A stretch of 64,000 nucleotides of DNA, from NCBI GenBank assembly GCA_039881145.1, contig JAYKKI010000016.1, forward strand, positions 10,778,501 through 10,842,500, in the 5' to 3' direction. Below are positions 14,823 through 27,400 of this stretch, one piece after another; positions within the stretch are counted from its first letter, which is position 1, and each line of letters opens with the position of its first letter. Source of the stretch: Druceiella hillmani (Eukaryota; Arthropoda; Insecta; Lepidoptera; Hepialidae). Both the position numbers and the translations under genes were made by a program. Below the pieces are notes generated by a model. That model saw only the letters and a program-made list of their open reading frames with translations. It did no database searches and was not told where the DNA came from.

Positions 14823-14860
14823 TGATAAGTCAACAATCTTATCATTCGCGAAATGATAAG
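14823..14860 (+). promoter_or_regulatory. cluster of three GATA-factor sites
   Basis: TGATAAG occurs at 14823-14829 and 14854-14860, and its reverse complement CTTATCA at 14838-14844, all within 38 bases. Insect GATA factors bind WGATAR and drive gut, fat-body and blood-cell promoters. An E-box-like CACGTG also lies near 14692. The position just upstream of the GC-richer candidate exon suggests a promoter-proximal element, but this is inference. Confidence 0.45.
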
Positions 14861-15031
14861 TTTCAACAAATTGATTTAAGCAGACAAATCTGAACATTAT
14901 TTATCGCCTTGCGCCGTCTTGGCTTCTGTACTCGTCGTCCGTGGCCAACGAAGATTTGTTTCGCTAACTTGAAGCAGAACTTAAACTTATCATATTTCAT
15001 TTTGACTGCGCGTGTAAAGTTTTCCCGAAAT

Positions 15032-15116
15032 ATGAAGTGTGCCGGCGACAGCTGCTTGGTCCTCGACAAAAGAGTTGGCTTGACAGCGAACGAAGTTTCA
15101 GCCCAGGATGGAAGTG
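15032..15116 (+). CDS. candidate first coding exon of an unidentified gene
   Basis: An ATG in fair context is followed by 28 open codons beginning MKCAGDSCLVLDKRV. They end at a donor of good consensus, G|GTGAGA, in phase 1. The surrounding 14880-15120 island is much richer in G+C and CpG than its neighbourhood, and three GATA-factor sites lie 170-210 bases upstream. The open frame extends upstream of the ATG without a stop for about 120 bases, so an earlier start or a 5' UTR is possible. Phase 1 is what exon A of the carbonic anhydrase needs, so this could be its distant first exon (36.9-kb intron). A third of random exons would fit equally well, so that link is speculative. The product is not recognised. 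Confidence 0.35.
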
Positions 15117-15447
15117 GTGAGATAACTTTTATTTATATTGCTTTGGCCGCCACATTGTAAACCTATCTATTAACATATAAAACGATTTTAACACTGGTTG
15201 TCGGTCTTCGCGATTGCGGTTTTACCTATTATAATTTTAATTATGTTACGAATTTTTCTACAATTATTTTTAATTACGTAATAAGACATGAATGATTACA
15301 AATTTTCAATTCAAAATAATTAGACAAACGCGAACCGAATTCGAAGGTAGCGTTCCGTAAGGAGACCTGTTTAAAAAACTTAATCAATTTTATTACACAG
15401 TGATTAATGATTATTTAACAATGGGATCATTTATTTTTCACATTTTA

Positions 15448-15892
15448 ATGTTTTTACAATAGCGGCTATAATTACTTGTTAGGCTATAATTAATTTATCA
15501 CTACTTGTATTATCGTTGTTTAATTTCCAAAAGTAACAAAAATGTCGTGTTTTCTGAATATCGTATGAAGTCATATGAACACAGGAACTCATACATTTGG
15601 GCCATATGTCATTAATATTTTTACAATAGCGGCTATAATTTATCACTACTTATATTATCGTTGTTTAATTATCAAAAGTAACTAAAATGTCGTGTTTTCT
15701 GAATATCGTATGAAGTCATATGAAAACAGGAACTCATATATTTGGGTCATATGTCATTAATATTTTTACAATAGCGGCTATAATTTATCACTACTTATAT
15801 TATCGTTGTTTAATTATCAAAAGTAACTAAAATATCGTGTTTTCTGAATATAATATGAAAACAGGAACTCATACAATTGGGCCATATGTATT
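15448..15892. repeat. tandem repeat, three units of 145-167 bp
   Basis: TTTTTACAATAGCGGCTATA recurs at 15451, 15618 and 15763. Each occurrence is followed by TTATCACTACTT, ATTATCGTTGTTTAAT, a GTCGTGTTTTCTGAATAT box and CAGGAACTCATA. The first unit is longer by an inserted TAGGCTATAATTAA-like piece, and the third lacks about 13 bases around GAAGTCATATG. The second and third units are nearly identical, so the duplication is recent. Confidence 0.9.
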
Positions 15893-16027
15893 ATTAACTT
15901 ATTATTTCTATAAACGAAATCTGTCTATACGTATACTAAAGAAGTAGACGTATCGAACAGAGTGTGTTTGGGAATTCGGTTCTGAAAAGTTCTGAATAAG
16001 TAACAAAACGTTGAGCAAAATATATTT

Positions 16028-16172
16028 TGCTGATTTTGACTATTGTCAACAGATTTCATCATCGATATATTTAATAAACCTTCAGAACTCTATGTACTCT
16101 CTACATAGAGTTCTGAAGGTTTAATAAATGTATTGACGATAAAAGCTGTTGACAGTAGCAAAAATCTGATAA
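16028..16172. repeat. fold-back element with a perfect 21-bp core
   Basis: Bases 16076-16096 and 16102-16122 are perfect reverse complements around CTCTC. Outside this core the similarity continues imperfectly (TTGTCAACAG versus CTGTTGACAG) to arms of about 70 bases. It looks like a small non-autonomous hairpin element. Confidence 0.85.
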
Positions 16173-16232
16173 ATGTATGTACAATAATTTATCATTTGTA
16201 TCTAATCATTTTTTTATCTTGCTTTAATTTAA

Positions 16233-16290
16233 AATTCAAAATTAGGTTGGCATTGATATTAATATATCAATGCCATTCTAATTCTGAATT
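16233..16290. repeat. hairpin with 27-base arms
   Basis: Bases 16233-16259 and 16264-16290 pair with about three mismatches, centred on GGCATTGATAT and ATATCAATGCC. It lies only 60 bases from the larger fold-back element. Confidence 0.8.
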
Positions 16291-17235
16291 TTTTAAATTG
16301 CGGTATTTATGAATGTATATTGAGTAGTTTGATAAAAATATATAATAATTTTGTAGACAAGAAAAAATTAAGCCTTTAAGTTTTCTATAGTTATGCTCCG
16401 TAGATATATAGAAGCATAAACCTTCTAATTATAAATAAAAATACAGCATTTATGAAACCTTAAAATTTTTAAAAAACTCTTAAAAATAATATTTTCATTT
16501 TAAATACGGTCACATTGCATAAATTATATGCGATCGCCAACGCTCTGATAGATACTCAAAAAAACAAAATGAATTGTGGATATTATAAATATTATACAAA
16601 TTCAACAGATGGAGCAAATAGTTTTTTTGGTTGAGCTTATCACACACCCAGATATGAAAATTCGGTTTCCGTCACTGTCGTCCTAGCTTTCAGAATTATG
16701 TATTATGATTTGTAAAAAAGAATTACTCTTTTAATATTTGTATTTTTATTACATTTGTAATACTTTTATTTAACAAGATGAACTTAACCTAATAAAATAT
16801 GATGTGAACTACAATGCAGGTAAAAATCATCTTTCCACAACAGCGTTAATAAACTAAATAAAAAAAGCACACGGATATAAAGAAAAATATTGCAATGTCG
16901 TAATCTATCCCATTCAAATTATATCTTAATTACACAGTATTAATTGAATAATTAACGAAATATCACTTGCACACTTGTAGATTTTTGTTCAATGTTATAT
17001 TTAATTTTATTAAAGAATACATGAGATTATTTATTACTTTATTTACTACATAAGTATTTAGCTATTACTTTATTATCCGTTATCAATTCACAAATTTATC
17101 CACTCCTGAAAAAATATCAGTTTATTAGTCCGCACTTCTTTGTCACCATACATGTCTGAAAAACACTATTTTTGATATGTTAACATATGTCTCTGTCAAA
17201 TGTTCCATACATAAATCCACAAGTTCTATGTATAA

Positions 17236-17297
17236 GTACACACATACACACGCACGCACGCACACGCACGTGTGTATGTGTGTGTGCGTGTGTATAC
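17236..17297. repeat. alternating CA then TG microsatellite, self-complementary
   Basis: Bases 17237-17270 are CA/CG alternations and the following 27 bases are TG alternations, so the two halves can pair. The whole is alternating purine-pyrimidine with several CpG, a favourable Z-DNA sequence. Confidence 0.9.
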
Positions 17298-20037
17298 ATA
17301 TATAGAGTGAGATAGAGGGAGGGAGCGGGAGAGCCACTAATGCCAACTATAGGTACTTATACGACTAACAAATACGTAGACCACATATATCAAGGCAAAA
17401 ACAAAATTAAAATTATTATAATTTAAATTATCTTTAAAAACTTTTTACGACATATCAAGAGTTATTGTAATTTTCACCTTACTTTATTTTTAGTAAAGAA
17501 CTACTTATTACTTATGTGAATATATTCTTATTACCGAAAATGTTTAACTTATTTCAATGTAATTTAATGAATAAAAAATATCTTGACAGATTTAACCTAA
17601 TACGTAATGTTAATACATTTGGAGATTTTCTTAAAATAGGTATTATCGCCTGTTAGAATGTAATGAATTCACAATTTATATATGTGGATATTATGAAAAT
17701 TTTACTATACCAGGGTTGATTTTGCCAGATCTTCCTTTAACATCGTCTGCATGAATTTCCACGCTAAAGCGCATGAAGTATCTTTACTTTTAAATAATGG
17801 ACATCAGGTAACTACAATACTCGTGAGATGAGTAGTGATCATTAAAATTTTATTCATTTTGGGAATAACATTTTAAGACCCCAAATGAACTGGGAATACA
17901 TAGATATGTTCCCCGTTATATCTTCGTATAACTTCACAAATGTAATTTTCACTTCAATAATAATTTAAAAAATTTGGAAAAGATTTCATATATACTGTCC
18001 GAAATAATTTTTCATAGAGTTGAAATGAACTTTACATTTAAGTTCGATTAATTTAAATTTTAATTAAAACATTTATATTTTACTTAATAGTATATCAAGT
18101 AACGCCCCAATACTACGCATTATCAGGGTTTCTAATTCATTATAATATCGACGTAAAACTCCCAAGTCACCTATTTACGTAATAGCACTTGTAATTTAGA
18201 CAAATGTCGAAACCCGTACATTAATTTTACCCCACGTGTACTTCGAATATATTCCAATAGGCTCAAAGGCAATCAAAGAGGGACTTGAATAAGGGAACTT
18301 TCAAAATCAGACGCATTTCACGCAGTTCTAACAAGTTCATAGGTAACCTGAGACTTACCATTAATGTGTAATAGAATACACTATTAAGCCAGTGGGACTA
18401 AACTTGGGCGATCTAAAGGTTTACTTGAATACACCTAAATATATAAATAATATATTGCTACTAGTTATGCATATAAACTATATAAATGTTGGAATTAATA
18501 TTATATGTGTGTGTATACATACTAATACTTTCTTTTGAATTCCGTTTTTATCTGGTATAAAATATATAATGTTTACACGGTTTTAGCAAAAATCGCCAAT
18601 AAGTAATATGATATTATTTCAGGATACGGTCTATTTTTGTAAATCAAAAGAGTCTTCAAGTATACAAGTACCACACCACGTATAAAATAATGGCTATTTT
18701 ATAAGTTTATGACCAATTACATAAATGGGGAACCATTGAACCTTGAAAATAAAATATTATGAAATTTCGATTATCCAATGACATATAAAATATAGAATTT
18801 TTTTTACAATAAATTTAGTATCAATATAACAATTGTACATTTTAATGTCATCGATACACATTTAATTCTTTTACAGAAAATTAAAACATATTTTGATAAA
18901 ACGTAAATTATTTCTTGTTTTATTCCATTTATAATTTGAATTACATTATATATAACCTAACTTTTTGTTAATCATTGGGTATATAAATATATCTAGTCAA
19001 ATTGTTTACACGTTTTTGATATTTTATGATACGTTTTAGCATAAAAACTAACAAAATTTTATTGAATATAATTCTACATGTCGTTTAACGTAAGACTAGT
19101 AACTAAAACTTGTTTATCTTTTTTTCAATCAAAACCTAACAGGCTGTGCCTGGCTTGTTATTTTCAGTAACTTAACCCATTTTGGTGTAATTTTTTCAAA
19201 TTTTGGTTGGACCGTGTAAAATTACGGTACGCAACTTTCTCTCTGTCCATATTACCTGGTGATTAATACCCCTTGAGGGTGGTCGTAACAAATTATCGAA
19301 ATGTATTGAATGTTCAACCTTATATATCTGCCTTGTTACGTCTCCTTGAGTCTTTTCTATGAGAATTCTTCTTGAAATACATATCAAAATATTCTTAAAT
19401 GTATATCAAAACATATTTATAATAAACATCGTGTTTTGTGGCAGGGTATTTAGTTAACTTTCCCTAAAATAAATGCATTTGATAAATGGAAAAAAAAAAA
19501 CAGAATAAAAATTGGAAGCAAAAACTAATCTTTTTTCCTTTAATTTTGGAACAATTTTTCACTTGCCGTGTTTGGTAATTTATTCTTGACATTTTAAATT
19601 TAACCAACAAATTTTTAATATATATTCAAAACAATTGTTTTTTTGAAATTTGAAATTGACAACGAAGTAAATTGAGTTTCATTTTAACTTCATTTAAGAA
19701 AAGCAAAAGCATGTTGAACTAGGTTTAAAGTATCCCTTCATTTAAAAAAAAATAAATATAAGATGGCTTGGAAAGGTAACCAGTAAGATTTAAGTACTTT
19801 CTCGTAAAATTTTACAAAAGTATAAAATGAAACTATTTAAAGGAAATGTATGAGATACGATCAAAGATACTTAAAGCCATGTAGCAAGAAAACGGGTCGC
19901 GACAGTAACTATAAAACTAGTTCGAAATCTATTAAGTTCAGGTATAATTTTTAAATTATATAATGGAACATACTATCCTTGAATTATATCTTTTACGTTC
20001 TTATTTCAATTATAAGAGTAGCTTTTACAAGTAAATG

Positions 20038-20092
<55 letters not shown>

Positions 20093-21790
20093 CAAATATA
20101 CATACGTACGTATATCCTAATAATTATTTAAACAATATCTAAACATATTTTTTAAAATAACATTAGTTCATCCATTTCATTTGATACCATATTTTTAACA
20201 CTTTTTCTTCAAACCCAGATCAAAACCTACCTTTTCCATGATATAAAATCCTCCCATAATATTAACACTAAAATCAAGCAAATCTATCGACTCTATATAT
20301 TTTAAATAAATTTAGCAAATTAAGCTTAGAAAAATTTTGACATAATTGCATAGATACAAAGTATGCGTATTACAGCCTTGTCTCTATTTGACACAGGCAT
20401 AATCCATTAAAAAATATCAGAAATAGTAAAAATACACCGTTTAATTTCGAGAATTATTTAATAAAAGCAATAATGTAAAAAGTTTACTAACGAAATGATA
20501 AATCTTTCAGTAGAAAACTAGTAAATTATACCTGGGTAGTTATTCTGATAAAAAATGTATATGGAAATTATTTCTGATAAGAAATTTACTTAGATCGAAC
20601 GCACTGTCACTTGCAACCTAATCAGTTATAACTCTGTTCAAATCACAGCTTTGTGTCCACTTTCGTTACATAATTCATATAATATTAAATTATGCAGTGT
20701 AATATTAATTCAACATTTGCTTAAACTATTATTATGCACAACAATAATTTGGTATCGACCTTGTTTGCAATAATTCTTATTAATTGATTTACCATATTTC
20801 TCTTCATTAACCACTTCTATATACTTTATCAACTTGTCTACTGTAAACTCATTTCATCACGGAGATCCTAACAAGCTCTTTTGGTAAATAGTACACAAAA
20901 AGTCATTAGAACTGATTAAATAATTTTTAACTGAAGTGAAAAAAGCAGCCAATCATACAAGATCTACAGAAACTGATGGTTTAGCTTTTATTTGCCATAA
21001 AATTACGTACTTACCATTATGTTTTCAAAAATATTTATAAAGCTCACTCTTAATCAAATTAGAATGATATATATAACAATCCTAGAAAAAATACACATTG
21101 GAAAATACAGGTAGAAGGGAGAGTAGGGAAATAACAAGCTAATAGAGATAAAACAAATAAAGTAAATAAACATAAAACAGATGTACATTTTCTCGGGCTT
21201 ATTTGGAACCATACATTGAACTGAGTATTTCTAAATCTAAGATAATGTTATTTTTCCTGGATAGGCTTATTAAGACAAGGTGTAAACCGTACTAATCTAT
21301 GATGATGATATCGAGAAAACATTGTTACCTTACACGTGCACACATCAAATTGATTATGTGGAAGAAAATGTACTTCCTTTTCCTTACGGGGAAACTTTCA
21401 TTATCTCTAACTTAGACAAGATATAATTCTACTTACTTTCACGTATATTTTCATTACTACGATGTAAGCATTGTTTAACCATCTACGCAAGCATTAATAA
21501 AAGCAAGGGAAGAAGGATGTTTTCAAACGAAATGTTTGTAGATAAACACGAGTCACATTAGAATCTATGTATATATGTAAACGTATATACTATGTACGTA
21601 CGTTCTCGTAAAGCTTTTCTCCTTAAATGATACGTAGAAATAATGAATTATTTGGTTTCTTTGGCAAAACCATATTTAGTTCTCATCATAAATATTTATA
21701 CAATTAATTAATTAAAATCAGAAAATTAAAAGGATATTGTTAAAGTAAAGCTAAAGGGTTTATAATATTTCCTTGAATTAAGTTTTACAT
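17298..21790. other. non-coding DNA, nothing recognised
   Basis: AT-rich. A somewhat GC-richer minus-strand frame at 19196-19387 has no recognisable motif. No repeats were seen other than the TA array at 20041. Confidence 0.5.
20041..20090. repeat. (TA)n microsatellite
   Basis: Fifty bases of uninterrupted TA. Confidence 0.97.
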
Positions 21791-21890
21791 CCACAACACT
21801 GAAAAGACCGCTTAGAGACGTCCACTCGCAACGACATGTGCCCTGACAAGTGCACCCCATTCGCTTAGATGTCCCCCACTCCCAACTCAC

Positions 21891-21917
21891 CGCGCATACG
21901 ATACGTAGTTGCTCCAT
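21891..21917 (-). CDS. candidate first coding exon, minus strand
   Basis: Reading the minus strand, an ATG in the context GAGAAATGG starts MEQLRIVCA and runs after nine codons into GCG|GTGAGT, an excellent splice donor (phase 0). The flanking 21790-21950 is GC-rich relative to its surroundings. Upstream on the minus strand are TCAGT initiator-like motifs (near 21945-21955), with an AT-rich TATA-like stretch about 30 bases before them. The residues could be the start of a signal peptide. Downstream exons would lie at lower coordinates. One phase-0 acceptor with a fitting reading frame is at 5975, but nothing proves the connection. Confidence 0.3.
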
Positions 21918-22155
21918 TTCTCCGCGAACTTGTTCGCCACTGACCTACTGAGTTGTAGGTATTTACTGGGAATGCTTAATATTTTTTAATTATTATAACA
22001 ATTTTTGTAAACTAAAATGTTTGTCAAAAATCATAAATGTAAACACGGACTTTCTAATAGAAAATTTATTATTCAATAATTCCCTTATCATTCCCATAAT
22101 AAATCTCTACGTTACTATGTACGTAACGGCGTGTAACGAGTGGCGAAACGACGCC

Positions 22156-22159
<4 letters not shown>

Positions 22160-22247
<88 letters not shown>

Positions 22248-22253
22248 GTATAT
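22160..22253. repeat. (TA)n microsatellite
   Basis: TA repeats with three G interruptions, about 120 bases before the tandem duplication at 22377. Confidence 0.97.
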
Positions 22254-22376
22254 TTACATAGTAAATACTATGGGCATCGTTTCGCGCCATATCATTCTAG
22301 CGAATTTATAATTCAATCTAATTTATATTGCAAATTTAAAATCTTAACTTCTAAAGTGCTCACAATACGAAATAAG

Positions 22377-22661
22377 TTCAAAGAGGGTGTAATAATAATA
22401 TAAAATTTTACATTTTTTCAAGTTGATTAGTGGTGTTAATACCAACTTCAAAAATAAGTAACTGTTTTATTTATTGCGAACAAGAACTTATTTCGTGTTA
22501 ATAATTATTTACTTTAATAAATTCAAAGAGGGTGTAATAATAATATAAAATTTTACATTTTGTCAAGTTGATTAGTGGTGTTAGCACCCACTTCAAAAAT
22601 AAGTAACTGTTTTATTTATTGCGAACAAGAACTTATTTCGTGTTAATAATTATTTACTTTT
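22377..22661. repeat. tandem duplication, two units of about 145 bp
   Basis: The unit beginning TTCAAAGAGGGTGTAATAAT at 22377 recurs at 22522 with only a few differences (for example AATACCAAC versus AGCACCCAC). The second unit runs into CTAGTCGGTTTTTTGAAAGG near 22678. That resembles the terminal GTCGGTTAAAA motif near 23710, suggesting both belong to one composite mobile element. Confidence 0.85.
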
Positions 22662-22874
22662 TAATATCACTTTTTTCTAGTCGGTTTTTTGAAAGGTATT
22701 TTATTTTAGATTTTTTGGTGACAAATAATATTAATCATCGCACTATAACTAACATTCAATTATTTTCTTTCTTAGAGTATTGTATAATTAAAAGCCAAGG
22801 GCAAAAGCTAGTACATAGATAATTTCCTCTTTGTCTCAAGTTGATTATCAACAACACATAGAGGAGAAGCGATA

Positions 22875-23720
22875 TCAGTCGCCGCCAGTAGTTAGCTGTT
22901 AACCGTTGAGGAGTTCCGTTCTCCACATCTGAAGTTCAATATCGGGTTTTGGAAGCAATAACTAACCAATAGCAAATATATTGAATCACGATTGATTTAC
23001 TACTATCCGTTAAGAAGTTGCATTATTCATTTTCAAAACTCATCACTAGACTCTAACTTGATCGATGGTGCAATTATATTGCAAAGTATAAAATACCAAT
23101 AGCAAATATCTTGAATTACGGTCGATTTACTACCGACCCATAAGGAGTTCCATTGTTCATCTCCGGAACACATCATCAGACTCTGACGTGGCCAATTGTA
23201 TAGTTATTTTACAAAGTAAAAGCCATCAGTACCTTGAATCGTGTTTAATTTACTATCATCCATTAAGAAGTTACATAGTTAATTTCCAGAACTTATTGTC
23301 AGACCATAATCTGGTCGCAGGTGTAGTCATTTTGTAAAATAAAAATTACTGGTAGAAAATATATTTAATCACGTTTGATTCATTTACATCTATAAGGGAT
23401 TGCTCATCTTTAGAACTTATCATCAGACCCTGACCTGATAAGCGTTATAGTTATTTTACAAAGGAACAACTACTCGTAGCAAATATTTTGACTCGTAGCA
23501 AATATTCTTCAAAAAGTTCAGGACCTCATCATCAGATCATTATTATATTTATATGGAACTATTTCTAAAGTATCTCCTTTCAAATGAAAAAATAATCTTC
23601 AAAATCAGACCACTCGGTAAAGAATTATCACTGAACATACATAAAAAAAGATTCCGACGAATTAAGGACCGTCCTCCATCCATAAGGAAGTCCTCCTTTT
23701 TTTGAGTCGGTTAAAAATCT
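22875..23720. repeat. degenerate tandem array, period 109-130 bp, about five units
   Basis: Recurring landmarks are AATAGCAAATAT-TTGAAT, GATTTACTA, an AAGGAGTTCC-like box and TCATCAGAC. The last of these falls near 23041, 23176, 23299, 23423 and 23532, giving spacings of 109-130. The array ends with GATTCCGACGAATTAAGGAC, a T-rich segment and GAGTCGGTTAAAAA. That ending resembles a repeat I recall as abundant in moths and caddisflies. No open frame runs through it. Confidence 0.7.
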
Positions 23721-24310
23721 TAAATAGAGCAGATAGAGACATTTTATTTTAATTTCATTTACTTGTAAGAATCAATTAAAAAGGAACCTTCCCCTATAGG
23801 ATTCCTTATTATTATTCCAATACTATTTTGTTGAAAATTTTATATGAGATTATTCTACAGATAGTGTTGAATGGCGTGGACTACCCACGCCATTTTTATT
23901 AGAAACTGTTTGACGTAGAAACTGAAATTGGCACAACAGCATATTAAACCGCATATATTTGAAAAGTTAGCTCTTAAATATTGGTTTGTAGAAATTTTGG
24001 AGAAGACAAATGATTAAAAAGATATTTTTCTTAATTGTTAAATGATGTAGGGTATAAGTTGCAAGAAGAAGTTATAAGAATGTCAAAATTATTTCTTTAT
24101 AATTTTATGTATTATAGTTTCAGAGATATTGTTGAAAATATGTAAAAGATATAATGCTCTGACACTACCGTAGTCAAAATTATGAAAAAACAGCATCAAA
24201 TCACAGTTTTAAAAAATTCTTGTAAAAGATATATTTACCATTGTATTTACGCGATGAGCAACTATATTAATATCTGTAAATAGTTTAAGAAAATAATATG
24301 GTTAAATATT

Positions 24311-24340
24311 TATAAGTATATATACTTATATATATACTTA

Positions 24341-24402
<62 letters not shown>

Positions 24403-24420
24403 CTTAAATATTTATAAGTG
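24311..24420. repeat. (TA)n array flanked by inverted repeats
   Basis: A TA array (about 24346-24403) is bounded by AAATATTTATAAGTATATATA on the left and TATACTTAAATATTTATAAG on the right. These are variants of each other and partly self-complementary. Confidence 0.85.
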
Positions 24421-27400
24421 CCTAAGTGTGTCCAAAAATTGTATAACGTGACTTCCAGTCATACTTAAATTTTCAATTAAAACATATGTAAACTGTATAT
24501 AAACCTGCTTCAGTTTTGTGCACTAATTACTCTTATAGCATACGTCCCAAATACTAAAATTTTAAAAAATGACCATTTCTTAGGTATTTAGGAAAATTAC
24601 ATTTATTCCATCGAAGATTTTTAATGCTCGACACCTTCAAGCTTTATTATTTCTAATTCTTTTCTACCTGTGATTTTTGATCTGAACTGCTTTTCATACT
24701 TATAATTTTCTAAAAGTCTCTGTGATTTTTAATTATTTGCAACAATTAACTAGGAATTATAGTAACATAACATGACATAGCAATAGGTAAGCTTAGAGTT
24801 AAAAAAAGAAGAGTTAAAATAAACCAGCCAGTTTTTTATACTGTTAAGCAAATGTAAACATTTAAGGGTATATAGCATCTCTGTTAAATTATTTAAAATG
24901 ATTATAATTTGTGGACGTAGAAATATGGTGGATATCGGAAATCATGCTTAAATTTACTTCTTACTTTCTTTATGAATGTAAACCTTAATGATATATTTAA
25001 TACAAATGAAAACTTAATACTATAATTTGATTTTCATTTACTTAAATTATCTTCGTCTTGGGAGCGTATTGAAAGTCATTATTGAATCTTTATACTATTG
25101 TATATAAAATAGAAACCTAACACTTTTTGTTGTCAGATTATAAACTTATAAAATATCTGTCATAAAAAATCGTAAGCTAAGATTTATATCTTAATTATAT
25201 AAGTTGCAAAAATATGGTCGAAATAATAAATTTAAAAATATTTTGACAGTTTTAGGCGTCGAATTTATTAACCCTCCTAAATTTTTTACAATCCTAAAGA
25301 TATTGAATTTTTTTTTATATAATAAGCAAAAATAGTAAGAAACATATTTAGAAGGCCAATAGGAAAAAAACCTGAAAAGTTTCAATATCGCCAATGACAG
25401 GTCGAAAAAATAAATCTTAACTACATAACATCTGGTCATAAATAACAAGCGTAGTTATAAATTACCCTTCTTAAATGTCAGAACTCCACTAAAAATTCAA
25501 TATTCACCCTTGAACGTGAGATGAAATTCCATTTTATCATTTCTTGTAAATATTGATCTTACTGTTTTTTTCACAAAACGCCGTCTTCATGTAAAACAAA
25601 GTTAGTAGAATATTACATGTTACACGTGCCTTTTATTTAAATTCCAATTTTCCTTGCGGAACATTGCGCTCCTTGTAATACCTAGTAAGATATCACTGTT
25701 AATACTAATAGTAAATTTTTTTAGTTTTTCACTAAAACTTAGTAGTATTTTGGCCATCCAAGACGGGATATTTAACTCATTATTTATTACACGTTTTATC
25801 CTCATCGGCGAGCATATATATGAGATATATATTTAATGATTGTGCAAAATTTAACTTGTATTACAAAAATGTTTAAAATAAGAGAATAAGTAGTAAATAA
25901 TTTAAAAAAAAGTGTAACTTTAAAAATAAAGAAACCAAACCATTCAGTGTGTAATAATTAGGAAATGGCAATATATAAAATTGTGAATAAATTATGTGAA
26001 TAAATTATGTTTCCAATATTCAAGAGTCACTAATAGAAAATAAATATAACGGGTACATAATAACTTTTTCGAAAAGATTAAGAATTAGGGTCATTACCAA
26101 TCGTTTTTTACTGAATAATTTAATTTACCATTAATTTAAGTGGACATTGGTTCTATGTTGTCAAATTGTCTTTTTTTACTACATTCTCATTTTACATAGC
26201 TTTTTTCAACGATCGTGTCGGGTCCCCGAGTTTCGTGGAACCAATGTTATATCTGTGTAGAAATAACAGAACATTCACAAACGCTTGTTAAAAAAACCTT
26301 ACTTAAAAAAAAATACAAGATTTCTCGATAATCTAATTGACATTTTTTTAATTTCTCTATTTAAGAGCGCCTTTTTCATTCTTGTGACATCTGAACCCAA
26401 CACCGTATGGAATTTTGCCTATCTCTTTTGTGTTGGGTTAACATTTAATAAGTTAAAGGTAAAGTGAAAATAAACAATGTGATTAAATACCCTCAGTATG
26501 GAGAGAATAAAATCAATAAAATTAAAAATGTATGACTACAGAATTTTAGTAATATTTGTACAAGTATCAAAATAACAAGAATATGTTGACAAATTTTGGA
26601 GGCCTGGAAAAAATTTCACTTCCGAATAATTGTACTTAAGTAATTATTATCACTAATAGATTTCATTTAGAATTTTGTCAAAGAAAATTCCAACGAGTAT
26701 GATCTATATACTTCTTTGGTATTTATTATGCTGGTTAAATTCAATATATTCGTACAATATTTATATTTGATCTAAACCAAACAGAAAATTTTAAATAGTC
26801 ATGAAATTTTGAAAAGAGAAATATTGATATGAAATATTATGATACTCGAAAAGCTTATTTTACAAATATACTTACTAAATATTTAATAAATGTTTTTGTT
26901 AATTGATAAAAATACACATAAATTAGAGATCGGATTATAATTAGAAAGTTCCTTCATTCCAATGTTAAATTAAAGAGCTAAAAATTCTGAAAAAAAATTG
27001 AGAAAATATGTAAGATCAAACAAAATATATAAATTTTACATGCAAAATTGCTTTTATAATTTTCTGGAAATATTGAAGTTTATTAAGAATTTTTCTTTTA
27101 TGCGTTTGTTCTCACATCTATTCAGGAAAGCATTAAATTTTATATCACGTACACTTTATTTTATTTTTATAATCATACCGTCTTGTATTATTCTCGAATT
27201 AAAATTATTCAGTGTGGAAGCGTTAAAATAAACAAACCGGCTTAAAAATATGTTAAGCGACAGGGTATCGAGAGATTAAATAGATTGTTTCCCTATTTAG
27301 AATGAAAGATAAATCAGAACTTCGAGAATATTTATTAAATTCTAGTGAAGATTTAAAAGCTTTCACGAAATAGATAAGATAAGTTAATTACTCCAATCCG

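Noticed and set aside
14863..15069. Minus-strand frame rich in Lys and Arg
   Set aside because: It overlaps the plus-strand candidate exon. The donor and GATA sites favour the plus strand, and the minus frame has no splice support.
19196..19387. 63-codon minus-strand frame with moderately complex composition
   Set aside because: No motif, promoter or splice evidence is present and it is short enough to occur by chance.
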